This document shows positions 20,869-30,586 of a DNA stretch of 64,000 nucleotides, piece after piece. The DNA is from Helicobacter pylori Shi112. Lineage in GTDB: Bacteria > Campylobacterota > Campylobacteria > Campylobacterales > Helicobacteraceae. Under the pieces are notes generated by a model. The model had not been told where the DNA came from. It was given only the letters and a program-made list of their open reading frames with translations, and ran no database searches. The position numbers were made by a program, and so were the translations under genes. The first letter of the stretch is position 1. Every line of letters begins with the position of its first letter. The stretch is from assembly GCF_000277405.1 (NCBI RefSeq), contig NC_017741.1, positions 1 to 64,000 on the forward strand, in the 5' to 3' direction.

Positions 20869-22440
20869 TTACTCTTTTTTGTGTTTAAGCAGGTCTAAAG
20901 AAGGGCGATAAACAGCGCTAGGGTTTTTAAAATCTTCAAACACCCCTAAAATGCTATGGAAAACAACATTTTGATTGATTGGGGTTTGGGTCTGAATGAT
21001 GGAATGCTTCTCTTTGAAAGGCTCATTAGCATAAACGATAAAGGGGATCTCGTATTGTTCTTTGGGGGCGATGCTTTTAGGAATGCCATGCAAATAATAC
21101 GCTCCTTCGCCCAAACTTTCGCCATGATCGCTCAAATAGATCATTAAGGCGGGCTGTTTGGCATTTTTGAGCATGCTAATGATCTTGTCTAACAGATAGT
21201 CGTTGTAAAAAATGGTGTTGTCATAGGCGTTAATCAGGCTTTCTTTGGAGCAAGAAGACAAATCAGCGCTTGAGCAATAGGGTTTAAACACCCTAAAATT
21301 TAAAGGCACTTTATTGTCATAGTTGGGGCCATGCGAGCCTGCAAGGTGTAAGATGAGTAAGACATTTTCATTAGAGTGTTCTTTTAAAAGGTCAGGCAAA
21401 TTATAGAGTAAGGATTCATCATAAGGAGCGATCGCTTCACAATTGGGGCATTTTTGAATCAATTCATAGTTTTTAAGATAGCTTGTAACCTTAACATTCT
21501 TTTCGCCGTCATTCGCACTATACCAAAAGACTTTGATACCGGCTTTAGTCAAGTAAGTCGGTAAATTTTCATAAGCGTTCAAGCTGTTTTTAAAAGAAGA
21601 ATCTAAAATGCATTCCAAACTCGCGGTCGTGTAAGTGGCGCAAGAAATGGCGTCAAAAAGAGTGAGTTCGTTATCGGCTAAACGCTTGCTTAATTTTGGG
21701 GTGGTGGGTTTTTTATAGCCATAAAGGGCGTAATTATGCTTCCTAGCGCTTTCGCCAATGACTAGCACCACAAACGAATGAGAACGATTGGGCGAAAAAA
21801 GAGGGAGCGGTTTGATAGTGGGGGCGAAAAATTTAAGAGCGCTCACCCTAAAAGCGTTCACGCTATAAGCGAAGGGCAAAATTAAGCCCCCTATGAATTT
21901 CGCATGCTTGTCAAACCACAGCCAATTTTTAGCGTTCATTAAAGCGCTAGCGATAAAGATAAACACTAGCGCCAAGATCGCTAAAAAGGGCGCTTTTTTA
22001 GAAGAATTTTTAAGGGGGATTTTATAGATGACATAGCCAGGCAACACCCCAAAAACAACGATAACAATGAATAATTTAACGCTCAAAAAGCCTAAAAGCT
22101 CATGCGTATTGGTGTTTAAGACATTACCCATCATGCTTTTATTTAAAAACACCCCATAAGCGCTAATGAAATAAAAAGCGATGGAATTGAGCAAGCTAAA
22201 AACAATCGCGCTTAGGCGCATCAAATGGATAGAGATCAAGCCTAATGTTAAAAAAAGAGTGCCATTAACGCAAAAAAGCACAACAACAATCATGGCTATA
22301 AAACTAACCTGGTTGCTTTCTTTATAAACATAAGCGAACAAAGGGAAATGGTATAAAACGCCAAAAATAAGGCTATAAAGCAAACCGGCTTGCAGACAAC
22401 TTAAGGGCTTTAAAAACTTCAAATGGAATAATGGTGTCAA
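20869..22440 (-). CDS. eptA: lipid A phosphoethanolamine transferase EptA
   Basis: A 523-residue enzyme with five N-terminal transmembrane helices and a periplasmic sulfatase-like domain. Metal and nucleophile motifs are VIGESARKHNYALYGY, the catalytic threonine in CATYTTASL, and YLSDHGESLGEGAYYLHG. Several cysteines (KCPNCEA, PYCSSADLSSCSKE) likely form the usual disulfides. It transfers phosphoethanolamine to the lipid A 1-position freed by LpxE, lowering surface negative charge. A TATAAT -10 box (plus-strand 22471-22476) precedes it. Confidence 0.94.
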   Translation of the reverse strand: MTPLFHLKFLKPLSCLQAGLLYSLIFGVLYHFPLFAYVYKESNQVSFIAMIVVVLFCVNGTLFLTLGLISIHLMRLSAIVFSLLNSIAFYFISAYGVFLNKSMMGNVLNTNTHELLGFLSVKLFIVIVVFGVLPGYVIYKIPLKNSSKKAPFLAILALVFIFIASALMNAKNWLWFDKHAKFIGGLILPFAYSVNAFRVSALKFFAPTIKPLPLFSPNRSHSFVVLVIGESARKHNYALYGYKKPTTPKLSKRLADNELTLFDAISCATYTTASLECILDSSFKNSLNAYENLPTYLTKAGIKVFWYSANDGEKNVKVTSYLKNYELIQKCPNCEAIAPYDESLLYNLPDLLKEHSNENVLLILHLAGSHGPNYDNKVPLNFRVFKPYCSSADLSSCSKESLINAYDNTIFYNDYLLDKIISMLKNAKQPALMIYLSDHGESLGEGAYYLHGIPKSIAPKEQYEIPFIVYANEPFKEKHSIIQTQTPINQNVVFHSILGVFEDFKNPSAVYRPSLDLLKHKKE

Positions 22441-22470
22441 ACACGCCCCTTAGAATCAATCAATCTTAGG

Positions 22471-22476
22471 ATTATA
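22471..22476 (-). promoter_or_regulatory. -10 box of the eptA-lpxE operon
   Basis: The minus-strand sequence reads ATATAATCC, with TATAAT about 31 bases before the eptA ATG, which ends at 22440. Confidence 0.5.
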
Positions 22477-22484
22477 TCGTAGGT

Positions 22485-22706
22485 ATGGGGATTTTATGGT
22501 TTATTTTAAGACTTTTAGGGTGGCTTGCAAGAGCTTTAAAGCGTGTTTGCTACAAGATTTTTCACGCTCCATGGTTAGGATATGGGGCAAATGAGGGGCA
22601 TGGCATGAAGCGTAAAAGTGGGAAGCGTAAAAATAGCAAACGCTCTTTTAAACCACTTGAAATTTCTTTTTCTTGGTTTAAGGTAGTGTTTTTGAGGGAA
22701 CGCTAA
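22485..22706 (+). CDS. small basic hypothetical membrane protein
   Basis: A 73-residue open frame with a hydrophobic N-terminus (MGILWFILRLLGWLARAL) followed by a very basic region (KRKSGKRKNSKRSFK). It fills the space between the divergent eptA promoter and the convergent hop gene. No clear ribosome binding site is seen before the ATG and no family is recognised, so it may be spurious; its length and composition resemble other small basic ORFs of the species. Confidence 0.4.
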   Translation: MGILWFILRLLGWLARALKRVCYKIFHAPWLGYGANEGHGMKRKSGKRKNSKRSFKPLEISFSWFKVVFLRER

Positions 22707-22760
22707 TTTATGAAAAGATTAAAAAGAGTTAAAAGAAAAGCCCGTTAAAAGAAGCGGATT

Positions 22761-22782
22761 AAGCCCCCTAAAAAGAGGGTTT
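22761..22782 (-). terminator. candidate terminator of the hop gene
   Basis: A hairpin with arms AAGCCCCCT and AGAGGGTTT around an A4 loop lies 24 bases beyond the hop stop codon. The T-run on the minus strand is weak, so it is tentative. Confidence 0.45.
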
Positions 22783-22805
22783 AAAAAGGGGTTTAATGCG
22801 AGCTT

Positions 22806-24869
22806 TTAGTAAGCAAACACATAGTTGAGATACACGCTATAAAGCCTTCTGTATTGCAAGGTAGTGCCTAGCAAAGAATAGTAATTCGTGTTGATCGTGG
22901 GGATCTTCACGCCTAATTCCATGCCATGTTGCGCGGAATGATCAGCACCTCTTCTCTTATTTCTAGCGAGATTGGTCCTTAAGCCCAGATTGAATAAGAA
23001 TTGGAAGTTGGAGGTGTTGATTTTAGCCTTATAGTAGTTATTCACATTCGCCAAATTCACGAATTGAGAATTAAGCCATGAAGTCCCTGCTAGTTGGATA
23101 CCGCCAAACGCACCAAAAGAAATTTTATTGTGTTTAGTGGCTTTATCGTTGATGAAATTCACTAACAAATCGCTCCCCACGCCATAAGTCCAAACATCAG
23201 AAGAGGCGTTGAAAAATTGGGATTTATTATAGGTGTGGTTGTAATCCACAAAGCCGTAGTATCTTGCACCCCATCGTTTGTTTTTCCCAAAGAATTGCTT
23301 ATAGCCCACTTGAAAGCCAATCCCATTCATCGCGCCGTTATTGGTGGTAGAAGCGGCGATTAGCCCGGCGCGTCTGAAAGGGTTACTGCCTAACTCTTGA
23401 GTCCTAGATTGCACTTGAGAATGGATATTGGAGTCAATGTAGTAGTTATCCTGTATGCCTTGCGGGCTGTTAGGGTTAGTTTTTTTGCTCACCACATTTT
23501 GCAAAGATTGAGCGTCAGGCAAGCTTGAAATGGCTGCTGTGATGCTGTCATAATGTTCGCCTAGCTTTTTATACTGGCTGCTGAAGTTCGCTAAAGTGTA
23601 GGCGAGGTCTTGCGCGTTATGGATTTGCTGTGCTTGGTCGCCAAAATGAGCGATGCTGTTTTTTAGATTCGTTACGGTCTCTCCCACATACGCGCAGCCG
23701 GCTCCCCAAGTGTTAGAAGTGACCGTGCCAGATGGCGTGCCACGGAGATGGCCATTTTGCACTTCATGACACACCCCTAAAGAGTCTTTCACGAACGCTG
23801 CAGGGATTCTTTCAAAGTCCTTCACCACTGCTTGGACGCGGTTTAAAATCTCCACTTGCGCTCTAGCGTTAGCGAACATGCTTTGAGAAAAGTCAGCGTC
23901 TTTATAGGGGTTGAATGCTTTCCCAGTGTCCAGGTTGTCCTGGTTTTGCGCGTTTGTGGCAACGATTTTGGATTGCTCTACGGCTATTTGAGCGTTTTTG
24001 ATCATGTCTTGAATCGCGCTGATTTCATTTTTAAAAATCCCGCACGCGCTCCCATCGCCTTTCAAATGTATTCCTTCCCATAAACTACCACTGCTTGCAC
24101 CACCTTTACCACCATTATTGATCCATGGGCATGCGCTATTAAGGGTAGTTATAATGGTGCTAGCCTGTTCTAAAAGAATTTGAGCGTTATTTTTTGTAAT
24201 AATTTCTTCTTTATTATTATTGCTATTGTTGCTCCCATTGATTGTAAATTTAAGTTCGGTGTTGGTGTCGCTTAAGGCAGGAATATCCTTCCCACTTGCT
24301 CCAAAAGCCTTTTGGATGATTTGATAGGCTTTATTGATTTTCGCGTAATTTTCAGTGGATATAATACTATATGGTCCTGGTTCATATCCAGTAGTGTTAC
24401 AAGTAATGGTAGTCCCTCCCCATTGATTTGTTGGTGTGTTTTCAAAGGTTTGAACGCCCCCATTTTTGTTGCTGTCTTTGCCAGGGCCACAAGGGCTGAT
24501 CGCATAGCTCATGACTTGCCACAACCCCGCTGCCGCATTGAGCGCTAAAAGCACCGCTTGATACGCCGGGGAGCTAGCTTTATCACTGATTAAATTCTTC
24601 GCGCTCGCATCCAAATTAGTCCTTGCGTTATTGATAGCGTTGGAGTCGGTGGACTGCCTGATGAGAGTGTTTAGGGCGCTGTAACTCGTTAAAAGATGGT
24701 TCAATCTTTCATAGCTATCTGAAAGATCTTGAATGCCTTTAGTGTTTTTCACCATTTGAGAGGATTCACCGATTTGATAGCCCGCGCTCACAAAAAAGCC
24801 GTTGTCTTCAGCGCTTAAAGTGGAAACTAAAAGCGAACCTAAGGTTAATGACAGAAATTTTTTCTTCAT
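22806..24869 (-). CDS. Hop-family outer-membrane protein (HopD-like by position)
   Basis: An intact 687-residue Hop porin/adhesin. It has a signal peptide ending in LSAEDNGFFVSAGYQIGE, an extended helical adhesin region with paired cysteines (SPCGPG, ITCNTTG, SACPWINN, SACGIF), and the C-terminal barrel with NPFRRAGLI, QVGYKQFFGKNKRWGARYYGF and terminal NYVFAY. The barrel is closely similar to that of hopZ 16 kb away, giving scope for gene conversion. No intragenic CT tract is present, so expression is likely tuned at the promoter T-tract. In the standard gene order this is the HP0025 (hopD) position; I did not verify the exact paralogue. Confidence 0.88.
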   Translation of the reverse strand: MKKKFLSLTLGSLLVSTLSAEDNGFFVSAGYQIGESSQMVKNTKGIQDLSDSYERLNHLLTSYSALNTLIRQSTDSNAINNARTNLDASAKNLISDKASSPAYQAVLLALNAAAGLWQVMSYAISPCGPGKDSNKNGGVQTFENTPTNQWGGTTITCNTTGYEPGPYSIISTENYAKINKAYQIIQKAFGASGKDIPALSDTNTELKFTINGSNNSNNNKEEIITKNNAQILLEQASTIITTLNSACPWINNGGKGGASSGSLWEGIHLKGDGSACGIFKNEISAIQDMIKNAQIAVEQSKIVATNAQNQDNLDTGKAFNPYKDADFSQSMFANARAQVEILNRVQAVVKDFERIPAAFVKDSLGVCHEVQNGHLRGTPSGTVTSNTWGAGCAYVGETVTNLKNSIAHFGDQAQQIHNAQDLAYTLANFSSQYKKLGEHYDSITAAISSLPDAQSLQNVVSKKTNPNSPQGIQDNYYIDSNIHSQVQSRTQELGSNPFRRAGLIAASTTNNGAMNGIGFQVGYKQFFGKNKRWGARYYGFVDYNHTYNKSQFFNASSDVWTYGVGSDLLVNFINDKATKHNKISFGAFGGIQLAGTSWLNSQFVNLANVNNYYKAKINTSNFQFLFNLGLRTNLARNKRRGADHSAQHGMELGVKIPTINTNYYSLLGTTLQYRRLYSVYLNYVFAY

Positions 24870-25392
24870 GTTTTCTCCTTTACTTCTTGAAATAAGATTG
24901 ATTTTGTCCGTAGATCTTGCGGAAATGTATATTTAAGTAATTCCATATCGCAAGCTTTCGTTAATATAGTATAAATTAATGCGATTTTGATATTAATTAG
25001 GCGTTTTTGCCCTTTCAACAAAAAAAAAAAAGGTTTTTGTAGCGTTTCTAAACAAATATTAAACCAATAAAGGTCATTTTAAAAGGAATGAGGTTGTTTG
25101 AATGGGGGTAGTTACAAAAAGGGGGTTTTTAACTTTGATGGTTTTGGGTTTGCTGTAATTTATTGTAAGAATGATTTCTTAAATTTTCTTAAGAGAGGTG
25201 TTTTGCAACCATTTTTTCCAAAAACTCAAGGGTTTGCTTGTAAAAGTGGGGTTAAGTTTTGGTTGCATGCGGTTAAATTACCGCTCGCTTGGTGGCGAGA
25301 CGCTTCGCTCCTTTAAACAAGCTTTGAAGCGTTTCTTAAAGCTTAACCAACGCTCTAATCACGCTCTATTCAATACTCTATAGGGCAAAGCC
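24870..25392. other. intergenic region between hop gene and gltA with the hop promoter module
   Basis: The part next to the hop start holds a TATATTAA element (around 24959-24967 on the minus strand) and a T12 tract at 25020-25031. The rest contains open frames of about 60-72 codons (for example 25098-25316) without ribosome sites or recognisable sequence, and a GC-richer inverted segment near 25280-25310. I see no gene here. Confidence 0.5.
25020..25031 (-). repeat. T12 homopolymer upstream of the hop promoter
   Basis: Twelve A on the plus strand, read as T12 toward the hop gene, about 150 bases before its ATG. It has the same length and nearly the same distance from a TTAATATAG-like box as the tract upstream of hopZ. 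Confidence 0.6.
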
Positions 25393-26673
25393 TTAATCCC
25401 CTACATAGACTTGTCTTGGGCGCGTGATCCTAGCTTGCGGGCTTTTGACATGCTCTAAAAGCTGAGCGCACCAGCCTACGGTTCGGCCAATGACAAACAC
25501 CGGCGTGAAAAAACGCACCGGGATTTTTAAAGCCCTTAAAATCGTGCCGGAGTAGAAATCTACATTAGGGTAGAGATTCCTTTCAATGAAATACTCGTCT
25601 TTTAGCGCGATTTCTTCCACTTTCGCAGCGATTTCGCTCAACCTCTCGTCCATCTTAACGCCTTTTTGGTGCAGTTCGTCTTTTAAGCCTTTTAAGATTT
25701 TTGCACGCGGATCGTAGCTTTTATACACCCTATGCCCAAAGCCCATGAGTTTGAAATTGTCGTTTTTGTCTTTCACGCGTGCAATATATTTATCCACATT
25801 TTTCACATCGCCGATTTCTTCTAATTGCAAAAGCACTTTTTCATTCGCTCCGCCATGCAAATGCCCCCATAAAGCGCTAATGCCCGCGCTTATGGCTGCA
25901 TAAGGATGCACGCCGGTGCTAGCGACATTCCTTACCGTGGTAGAAGAGGCGTTTTGGCTGTGATCAGCGTGTAAGGTTAGGATTTTATCAAAGGCTTCCA
26001 CTTCTAGGGGCGTGATTTCCACTTCGCCTTGAGTGGTGTGTTTTAATCGGCTATAAGGATACCCTCTTAACATGAAAAGGATATTTTCCACATAAGAGCG
26101 TGCGATATCCGGATAAATAATGGGTGCTCCCACTTCATTACGATAGCAAATAGCCGCAAGCGTGGGGATTTTAGCGACAATCCTTCTAGCCATAGTCTGG
26201 TAATCTTCTTCAGTGTGCATGTTTTGGTGCGTGGAATAAAGGGTGGATAAAATAGACACGCCGCTAGAGAGTTTCGCCATAGGGTGGGCGTTAGTGGGGA
26301 AAGCTGAAAACATGTTTAACAAGCTCTCATGCACAAAGCTTCTGTGGCGCAATTCTAATTCAAATTCCAAGCTTTCTTCTTGATTTTTAGGCAATTCCCC
26401 TGTGAGGAGCAATTTGCACACATCTACATATTTGTATTTGGCGACTAAATCTTCTATTCTATGCCCTCTGTAATACAATTCGCCTTTTTTGCCATTGATA
26501 TAGCTGATCTTAGATTGGCACCCGGCGGTGGAAGAATACCCTGGATCGTAAGAAAAAAACCCGGTCGTTTCAAAAAGCTTGGAAAAATCCACCGCTTTAG
26601 GCCCACGAGTGCATTCAATCGTTTCAAATTCATAGCGTTCATTATTTTCATTATTGATTAAAGTAACAGACAT
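25393..26673 (-). CDS. gltA: citrate synthase
   Basis: A 426-residue type II citrate synthase. Key motifs are the catalytic histidines in [10 protein letters not shown] and [21 protein letters not shown], and the catalytic aspartate in NVDFYSG. It condenses acetyl-CoA and oxaloacetate at entry to the incomplete TCA cycle of this organism. A TATAAT -10 box precedes it (plus-strand 26709-26714). It is divergent from icd, so two successive steps of the oxidative branch are adjacent but not in one transcript. Confidence 0.97.
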   Translation of the reverse strand: MSVTLINNENNERYEFETIECTRGPKAVDFSKLFETTGFFSYDPGYSSTAGCQSKISYINGKKGELYYRGHRIEDLVAKYKYVDVCKLLLTGELPKNQEESLEFELELRHRSFVHESLLNMFSAFPTNAHPMAKLSSGVSILSTLYSTHQNMHTEEDYQTMARRIVAKIPTLAAICYRNEVGAPIIYPDIARSYVENILFMLRGYPYSRLKHTTQGEVEITPLEVEAFDKILTLHADHSQNASSTTVRNVASTGVHPYAAISAGISALWGHLHGGANEKVLLQLEEIGDVKNVDKYIARVKDKNDNFKLMGFGHRVYKSYDPRAKILKGLKDELHQKGVKMDERLSEIAAKVEEIALKDEYFIERNLYPNVDFYSGTILRALKIPVRFFTPVFVIGRTVGWCAQLLEHVKSPQARITRPRQVYVGD

Positions 26674-26708
26674 TTGGCTTCCTTAAGTTTTTAGAATGAT
26701 AGCACTCC

Positions 26709-26714
26709 ATTATA
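26709..26714 (-). promoter_or_regulatory. -10 box upstream of gltA
   Basis: TTATAATGG on the minus strand, with TATAAT about 36 bases before the gltA ATG. Confidence 0.6.
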
Positions 26715-26836
26715 AGCCAAAAAATTAAATGATTTCTTTTTAAAAACATTGCGTTTTTTCAAGTTATTTCCAATCGCTACTTTTAAACACGCATTCAAAA
26801 AAGATTTTTAGGGGTTATATAGTATTTTTGCGCTAG

Positions 26837-26842
26837 TATAGT
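26837..26842 (+). promoter_or_regulatory. -10 box upstream of icd
   Basis: CTAGTATAGT gives a TATAGT -10 box 29 bases before the icd ATG; an AAGGATAAG ribosome site precedes the start. Confidence 0.55.
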
Positions 26843-26870
26843 TGCTTAAATTTTATAAAAAGGATAAGAG

Positions 26871-28148
26871 ATGGCTTACAACCCTAAAATCTTACAAAAG
26901 CCTAAAGAGGGTGAAGAAATTACGATTAAAGACAACAAATTGCATGTGCCAAACCACCCCATTATCCCTTTCATTGAGGGCGATGGCATTGGATCTGATA
27001 TTACCCCGGCGATGATTAAAGTCGTGGATAGCGCGGTTCAAAAGGCTTATAAGGGCGAGAAAAAAATCGCATGGTATGAGGTGTTTGTGGGCGAAAAATG
27101 CTATCAAAAATTTAAAGATCATAAAGAATTAAGCCCTGAAGAGCAATGGTTATTACCGGACACTATTGAAGCGATTAATCATTATAAAGTCTCTATTAAA
27201 GGGCCTTTGACCACGCCTATTGGTGAGGGGTTTAGATCTTTGAATGTAGCGTTACGCCAAAAAATGGATCTGTATGTGTGCTTGAGACCGGTTAGGTGGT
27301 ATGGGAGTCCGAGTCCGGTTAAAGAACCACAAAAAGTGGATATGGTGATTTTTAGAGAAAATTCTGAAGACATTTATGCGGGCATTGAATGGCAAGAAGG
27401 CAGCGCGGAAGCGAAAAAACTCATCCATTTTTTACAAAATGAACTAAAGGTTAAAAAAATCCGCTTCCCTGAAAGCAGCGGCATAGGGGTGAAACCCATT
27501 AGTAAAGAAGGCACAGAGAGGTTGGTTAGGAAAGCGATTGAATACGCTATTGATAACGACAAGCCAAGCGTAACTTTTGTGCATAAAGGTAACATCATGA
27601 AATATACTGAGGGGGCGTTCATGAAATGGGGCTATGCGCTCGCTCAAAAAGAATTTAACGCTCAAGTCATTGATAAAGGCCCATGGTGTTCTTTGAAAAA
27701 CCCTAAAACCGGTAAAGAAATCATCATTAAAGACATGATCGCTGACGCGTTTTTGCAACAAATCCTCTTACGCCCTAGCGAATACAGCGTTATTGCGACC
27801 ATGAATTTGAACGGGGATTATATCTCTGATGCGTTAGCGGCGATGGTTGGGGGTATTGGTATCGCTCCTGGGGCTAATCTCAATGACACAGTGGGCATGT
27901 TTGAAGCCACCCATGGCACCGCTCCTAAATACGCCGGGCTAGACAAAGTCAATCCGGGGTCTATTATTTTGAGCGCGGAAATGATGTTAAGGCATATGGG
28001 CTGGGTGGAAGCGGCTGATTTGATCGTTTCTGCGATGGAAAAAGCGATTAAGGGCAAGAAAGTCACTTATGATTTCGCTCGTTTAATGGATGGGGCTAAA
28101 GAAGTGAAATGCTCTGAATTTGCTAGCGTGATGATTGAAAACATGTGA
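26871..28148 (+). CDS. icd: NADP-dependent isocitrate dehydrogenase
   Basis: A 425-residue enzyme of the dimeric E. coli type. It shows [16 protein letters not shown], the substrate serine loop [50 protein letters not shown] and the NADP site [16 protein letters not shown]. It makes 2-oxoglutarate and NADPH. It is divergent from gltA with separate promoters in the 197-base gap. The following gene starts 66 bases later and could be read through. Confidence 0.97.
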   Translation: MAYNPKILQKPKEGEEITIKDNKLHVPNHPIIPFIEGDGIGSDITPAMIKVVDSAVQKAYKGEKKIAWYEVFVGEKCYQKFKDHKELSPEEQWLLPDTIEAINHYKVSIKGPLTTPIGEGFRSLNVALRQKMDLYVCLRPVRWYGSPSPVKEPQKVDMVIFRENSEDIYAGIEWQEGSAEAKKLIHFLQNELKVKKIRFPESSGIGVKPISKEGTERLVRKAIEYAIDNDKPSVTFVHKGNIMKYTEGAFMKWGYALAQKEFNAQVIDKGPWCSLKNPKTGKEIIIKDMIADAFLQQILLRPSEYSVIATMNLNGDYISDALAAMVGGIGIAPGANLNDTVGMFEATHGTAPKYAGLDKVNPGSIILSAEMMLRHMGWVEAADLIVSAMEKAIKGKKVTYDFARLMDGAKEVKCSEFASVMIENM

Positions 28149-28213
28149 AAGAGCGTTTTTTAAGCTCTTAAATGGTGTTTGGATGCGAAAAAAGGCTAAT
28201 ACTATCATAAGGA

Positions 28214-28747
28214 ATGAAGTTGATAAAATTTGTGCGTAATGTGGTTTTGTTCATTTTAACGGCGATCTTTTTAGCGCTCATGCTCTTAGTGAGCTATTGC
28301 ATGCCCCATTATAGCGCGGCTGTCATTAGCGGGGTGGAAGTCAAAAGGATGAATGAAAATGAAAACACGCCCAATAATAAGGAAGTAAAAACGCTTGCTA
28401 GAGATGTCTATTTTGTGCAAACTTACGACCCTAAGGATAAAAAAAGCGTAACCGTTTATCGTAACGAAGACACGCGCTTTAGCTTCCCTTTTTATTTTAA
28501 GTTTAATTCGGCTGATATTTCAGCCCTCGCTCAAAGTTTAGTCAATCAGCAAGTGGAAGTGAAATACTATGGTTGGCGGATCAATTTGTTTAACATGTTC
28601 CCTAATGTGATTTTTTTAAAACCCTTAAAAGAGAGCGCTGACATTTCAAAACCCATTTTTAGCTGGATTTTATACGCTTTGCTGTTAATGGGCTTTTTTA
28701 TCAGCGTGAGCTCTGTCTGCACTTTATTTAAGAGCAAAGCTCATTAA
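28214..28747 (+). CDS. membrane-anchored DUF1523-like protein
   Basis: A 177-residue protein with a hydrophobic N-terminal anchor (VVLFILTAIFLALMLLVSY) and a second transmembrane helix near the C-terminus (FSWILYALLLMGFFISVSSV), leaving a roughly 110-residue periplasmic domain between them. The segment with ISGVEVKRMN and the repeated VYF/VYRNEDTRF pattern resembles the DUF1523 family. Function unknown. Its end overlaps the convergent bioD by 24 bases. Confidence 0.75.
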   Translation: MKLIKFVRNVVLFILTAIFLALMLLVSYCMPHYSAAVISGVEVKRMNENENTPNNKEVKTLARDVYFVQTYDPKDKKSVTVYRNEDTRFSFPFYFKFNSADISALAQSLVNQQVEVKYYGWRINLFNMFPNVIFLKPLKESADISKPIFSWILYALLLMGFFISVSSVCTLFKSKAH

Positions 28748-29380
28748 TTCTTTTAGGCTTTGTTGGAAAATCACAATGGGGTTATTGGAGCGTTCGTTAA
28801 AAAGCTTAATATAGGGCAAACTGACGCTGTGAAAAGCGGCGTTGTTTTCCCTCAAATTGATAGCGATTTTATAGTCTAGTTGGTGGGATTTCAATAAAAA
28901 ATCATTCAGCAAACAATCATTAATCAAGCCCAAATTATCATGGCTAATCACAAGTATTTTGGCTTTTAGTTTTAGGGCAAGATCTAGCATGTTTTCTTCT
29001 AAAGTGATAGGCACGCATAACCCCCCAGCCCCTTCAACGATGACTAAATCGTAAGTTTTGGTGAAATTTTGGAGGCGTTGGATTAAATCATTCGTGTCAA
29101 TAGGGGCGTTTTGGTTTTCTTCTTGTTGGGCGATGAGAGGGGCTGAAGCTTTAGCGTAACGATAGAATGAAATGTCTTTTAAGGTTAAAGAGCGATCTAA
29201 AAGGCGGTTATCTTGCAAGAATAAATGCGCATCGCTAAAGTGGTTGGTTGTGTCATTAACGCCTGTTTCAATGGGCTTTAATAGAATCGTTCTAACGCCA
29301 CAAGCGTTGCAATATTGGGCTAATAGCCTAGCGCATGTGGTTTTTCCGGCATTAGTGTTAGTCGCGCTGATAAAGAGCAT
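28724..29380 (-). CDS. bioD: dethiobiotin synthetase
   Basis: A 218-residue ATP-dependent enzyme. The P-loop variant ATNTNAGKTT near the N-terminus, KPIETGVND, and the VIVEGAGGLCVPI segment identify BioD. It closes the ureido ring of dethiobiotin. It is slightly shorter than E. coli BioD but complete. It lies 3 bases downstream of the small gene at 29384-29677 and overlaps the convergent DUF1523-like gene. Confidence 0.92.
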   Translation of the reverse strand: MLFISATNTNAGKTTCARLLAQYCNACGVRTILLKPIETGVNDTTNHFSDAHLFLQDNRLLDRSLTLKDISFYRYAKASAPLIAQQEENQNAPIDTNDLIQRLQNFTKTYDLVIVEGAGGLCVPITLEENMLDLALKLKAKILVISHDNLGLINDCLLNDFLLKSHQLDYKIAINLRENNAAFHSVSLPYIKLFNERSNNPIVIFQQSLKELMSFALK

Positions 29381-29383
29381 GGT

Positions 29384-29677
29384 TTAACCTTTAAATTGAT
29401 ACGCCCCATCAAAGATTTGAGCTGTCAATGCATTTTTGGTTTGTGGCAACTTCACATTATCAAAAATGAAACTTAAAATATTGTGGAGCGAGTTATACAA
29501 AACCTTGTCAATTAACGCATAAGTCAGTCTAACGCTCTCTGCTTGAGCGGTTATGATGCTTTTAGACACTCTTGGGCTGATATTATCAAGTTGCACCGCT
29601 AAATCTGAGATAAAGCAATAGCTTGCATCGGTATCTGTGGTGTTAGCAAGCACCTTAGCTAATAGTGTCTTACTCAC
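29384..29677 (-). CDS. conserved hypothetical helical protein upstream of bioD
   Basis: The gene product, from a GTG at 29677, is a 97-residue protein (VSKTLLAKVLANTTDTDAS, then ISPRVSKSIITAQAES). I chose the GTG because AAGGA lies five bases before it, whereas the ATG at 29740 has no site and its 21-residue extension overlaps another plausible frame. That other frame ends in PKELGRKFKKGKSE with a stop overlapping the GTG by a few bases. No family is recognised. It precedes bioD by 3 bases, so co-transcription is likely. Confidence 0.6.
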   Translation of the reverse strand: MSKTLLAKVLANTTDTDASYCFISDLAVQLDNISPRVSKSIITAQAESVRLTYALIDKVLYNSLHNILSFIFDNVKLPQTKNALTAQIFDGAYQFKG

Positions 29678-29848
29678 TTTTTCCTTTTTTGAATTTTCTA
29701 CCAAGCTCCTTTGGCACAAGAACACATTCTGGAATCTCATCAGTAGGCGCTAAAAAGTCATAGCTCGATCTTATTTTTATGCCCTTTTTTGAGCCATATT
29801 ATAGCGCTTTATCCTTGAGCTTTCATGAGGTAATTAGGGTTTATTTGG

Positions 29849-29854
29849 TATAAT
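29849..29854 (+). promoter_or_regulatory. -10 box upstream of the universal stress protein gene
   Basis: GGTATAATAT contains a perfect TATAAT 29 bases before the ATG at 29883. Confidence 0.6.
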
Positions 29855-29882
29855 ATCAAAACTTCATTTAAGGTTGGTTCTT

Positions 29883-30296
29883 ATGAATATTTTATTTGGG
29901 ATTAGCGACACGCAAGAATGTTATAACGCTATTAAATTCGCTGTCAAGTTAGCCCATTCGCTTAAAGAGGTCCGTTTCACCTTGTTGCATGTGAGCATGG
30001 AAGTGTTTATTTATAGCGAAAGTGGGATGATGGATTATGGCCAGACAGAAGCCTTAGAAGAAGAAAAAGCTAAGGCTTTGTTAAAGCAATTTGAAGACGC
30101 TTTCAAAAAAGAAAATATAGAGTGCGAGAGCGTTCTAAAAAGCGGCGATTTGATTGATGTGGTCTTGGATATGGCGAAGGATTATGATTTGTTATTGATC
30201 GGGGCGAGCGAATCTAATTTGTTGTATCGTTTGTTCATTTCGCACCAAAATAGCCTTGTTGAACAATCCAGTATCCCTGTTGTGATCGCTAAGTAG
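29883..30296 (+). CDS. universal stress protein (UspA family)
   Basis: A 137-residue single-domain Usp protein. It begins MNILFGISDTQECYNAIKFAVKLA and ends in LLIGASESNLLYRLFISHQNSLVEQSSIPVVIA, the diagnostic USP C-terminus, although the ATP-binding G-x2-G-x9-G(S/T) is degenerate. I chose the ATG at 29883; the frame can be opened three codons earlier at a TTG. It stands before clpS-clpA with its own -10 box, suggesting a stress-related cluster. Confidence 0.85.
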   Translation: MNILFGISDTQECYNAIKFAVKLAHSLKEVRFTLLHVSMEVFIYSESGMMDYGQTEALEEEKAKALLKQFEDAFKKENIECESVLKSGDLIDVVLDMAKDYDLLLIGASESNLLYRLFISHQNSLVEQSSIPVVIAK

Positions 30297-30301
30297 CATG
30301 G

Positions 30302-30586
30302 ATGAGCAGCATGAAAATGTATGACATACCCACCCCCACCATGGCGCAAGTGATCATGGTTGATGACCCCATTACGACAGCGGAATTTGTCATCTCTGCT
30401 TTGAGGGATTTTTTTGACAAGTCTTTAGAAGAGGCTCAAGCTCTCACATCAAGCATCCATCGTGATGGCGAGGGGGTTTGTGGCGTCTATCCTTATGATA
30501 TTGCCAGGCATAGGGCAGCATGGGTTAGGGATAAAGCCAGAGAGCTAGATCTCCCCTTAAAATTATTGGTAGAAGAGATAAGATAA
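30302..30586 (+). CDS. clpS: ATP-dependent Clp protease adaptor ClpS
   Basis: A 94-residue adaptor. The core VIMVDDPITTAEFVISALRDFF corresponds to the N-degron pocket region (usually DDP/N-T), followed by the conserved GEGVCGVYPYDIA. ClpS delivers N-end-rule substrates to ClpA. Its stop overlaps the clpA ATG by one base. Start could also be the internal ATG nine bases later. Confidence 0.92.
   Translation: MSSMKMYDIPTPTMAQVIMVDDPITTAEFVISALRDFFDKSLEEAQALTSSIHRDGEGVCGVYPYDIARHRAAWVRDKARELDLPLKLLVEEIR

Noticed and set aside
25098..25383. Open frames of 60-72 codons between the hop gene and gltA
   Set aside because: No ribosome site, no recognisable protein features, and two overlapping frames of equal quality.
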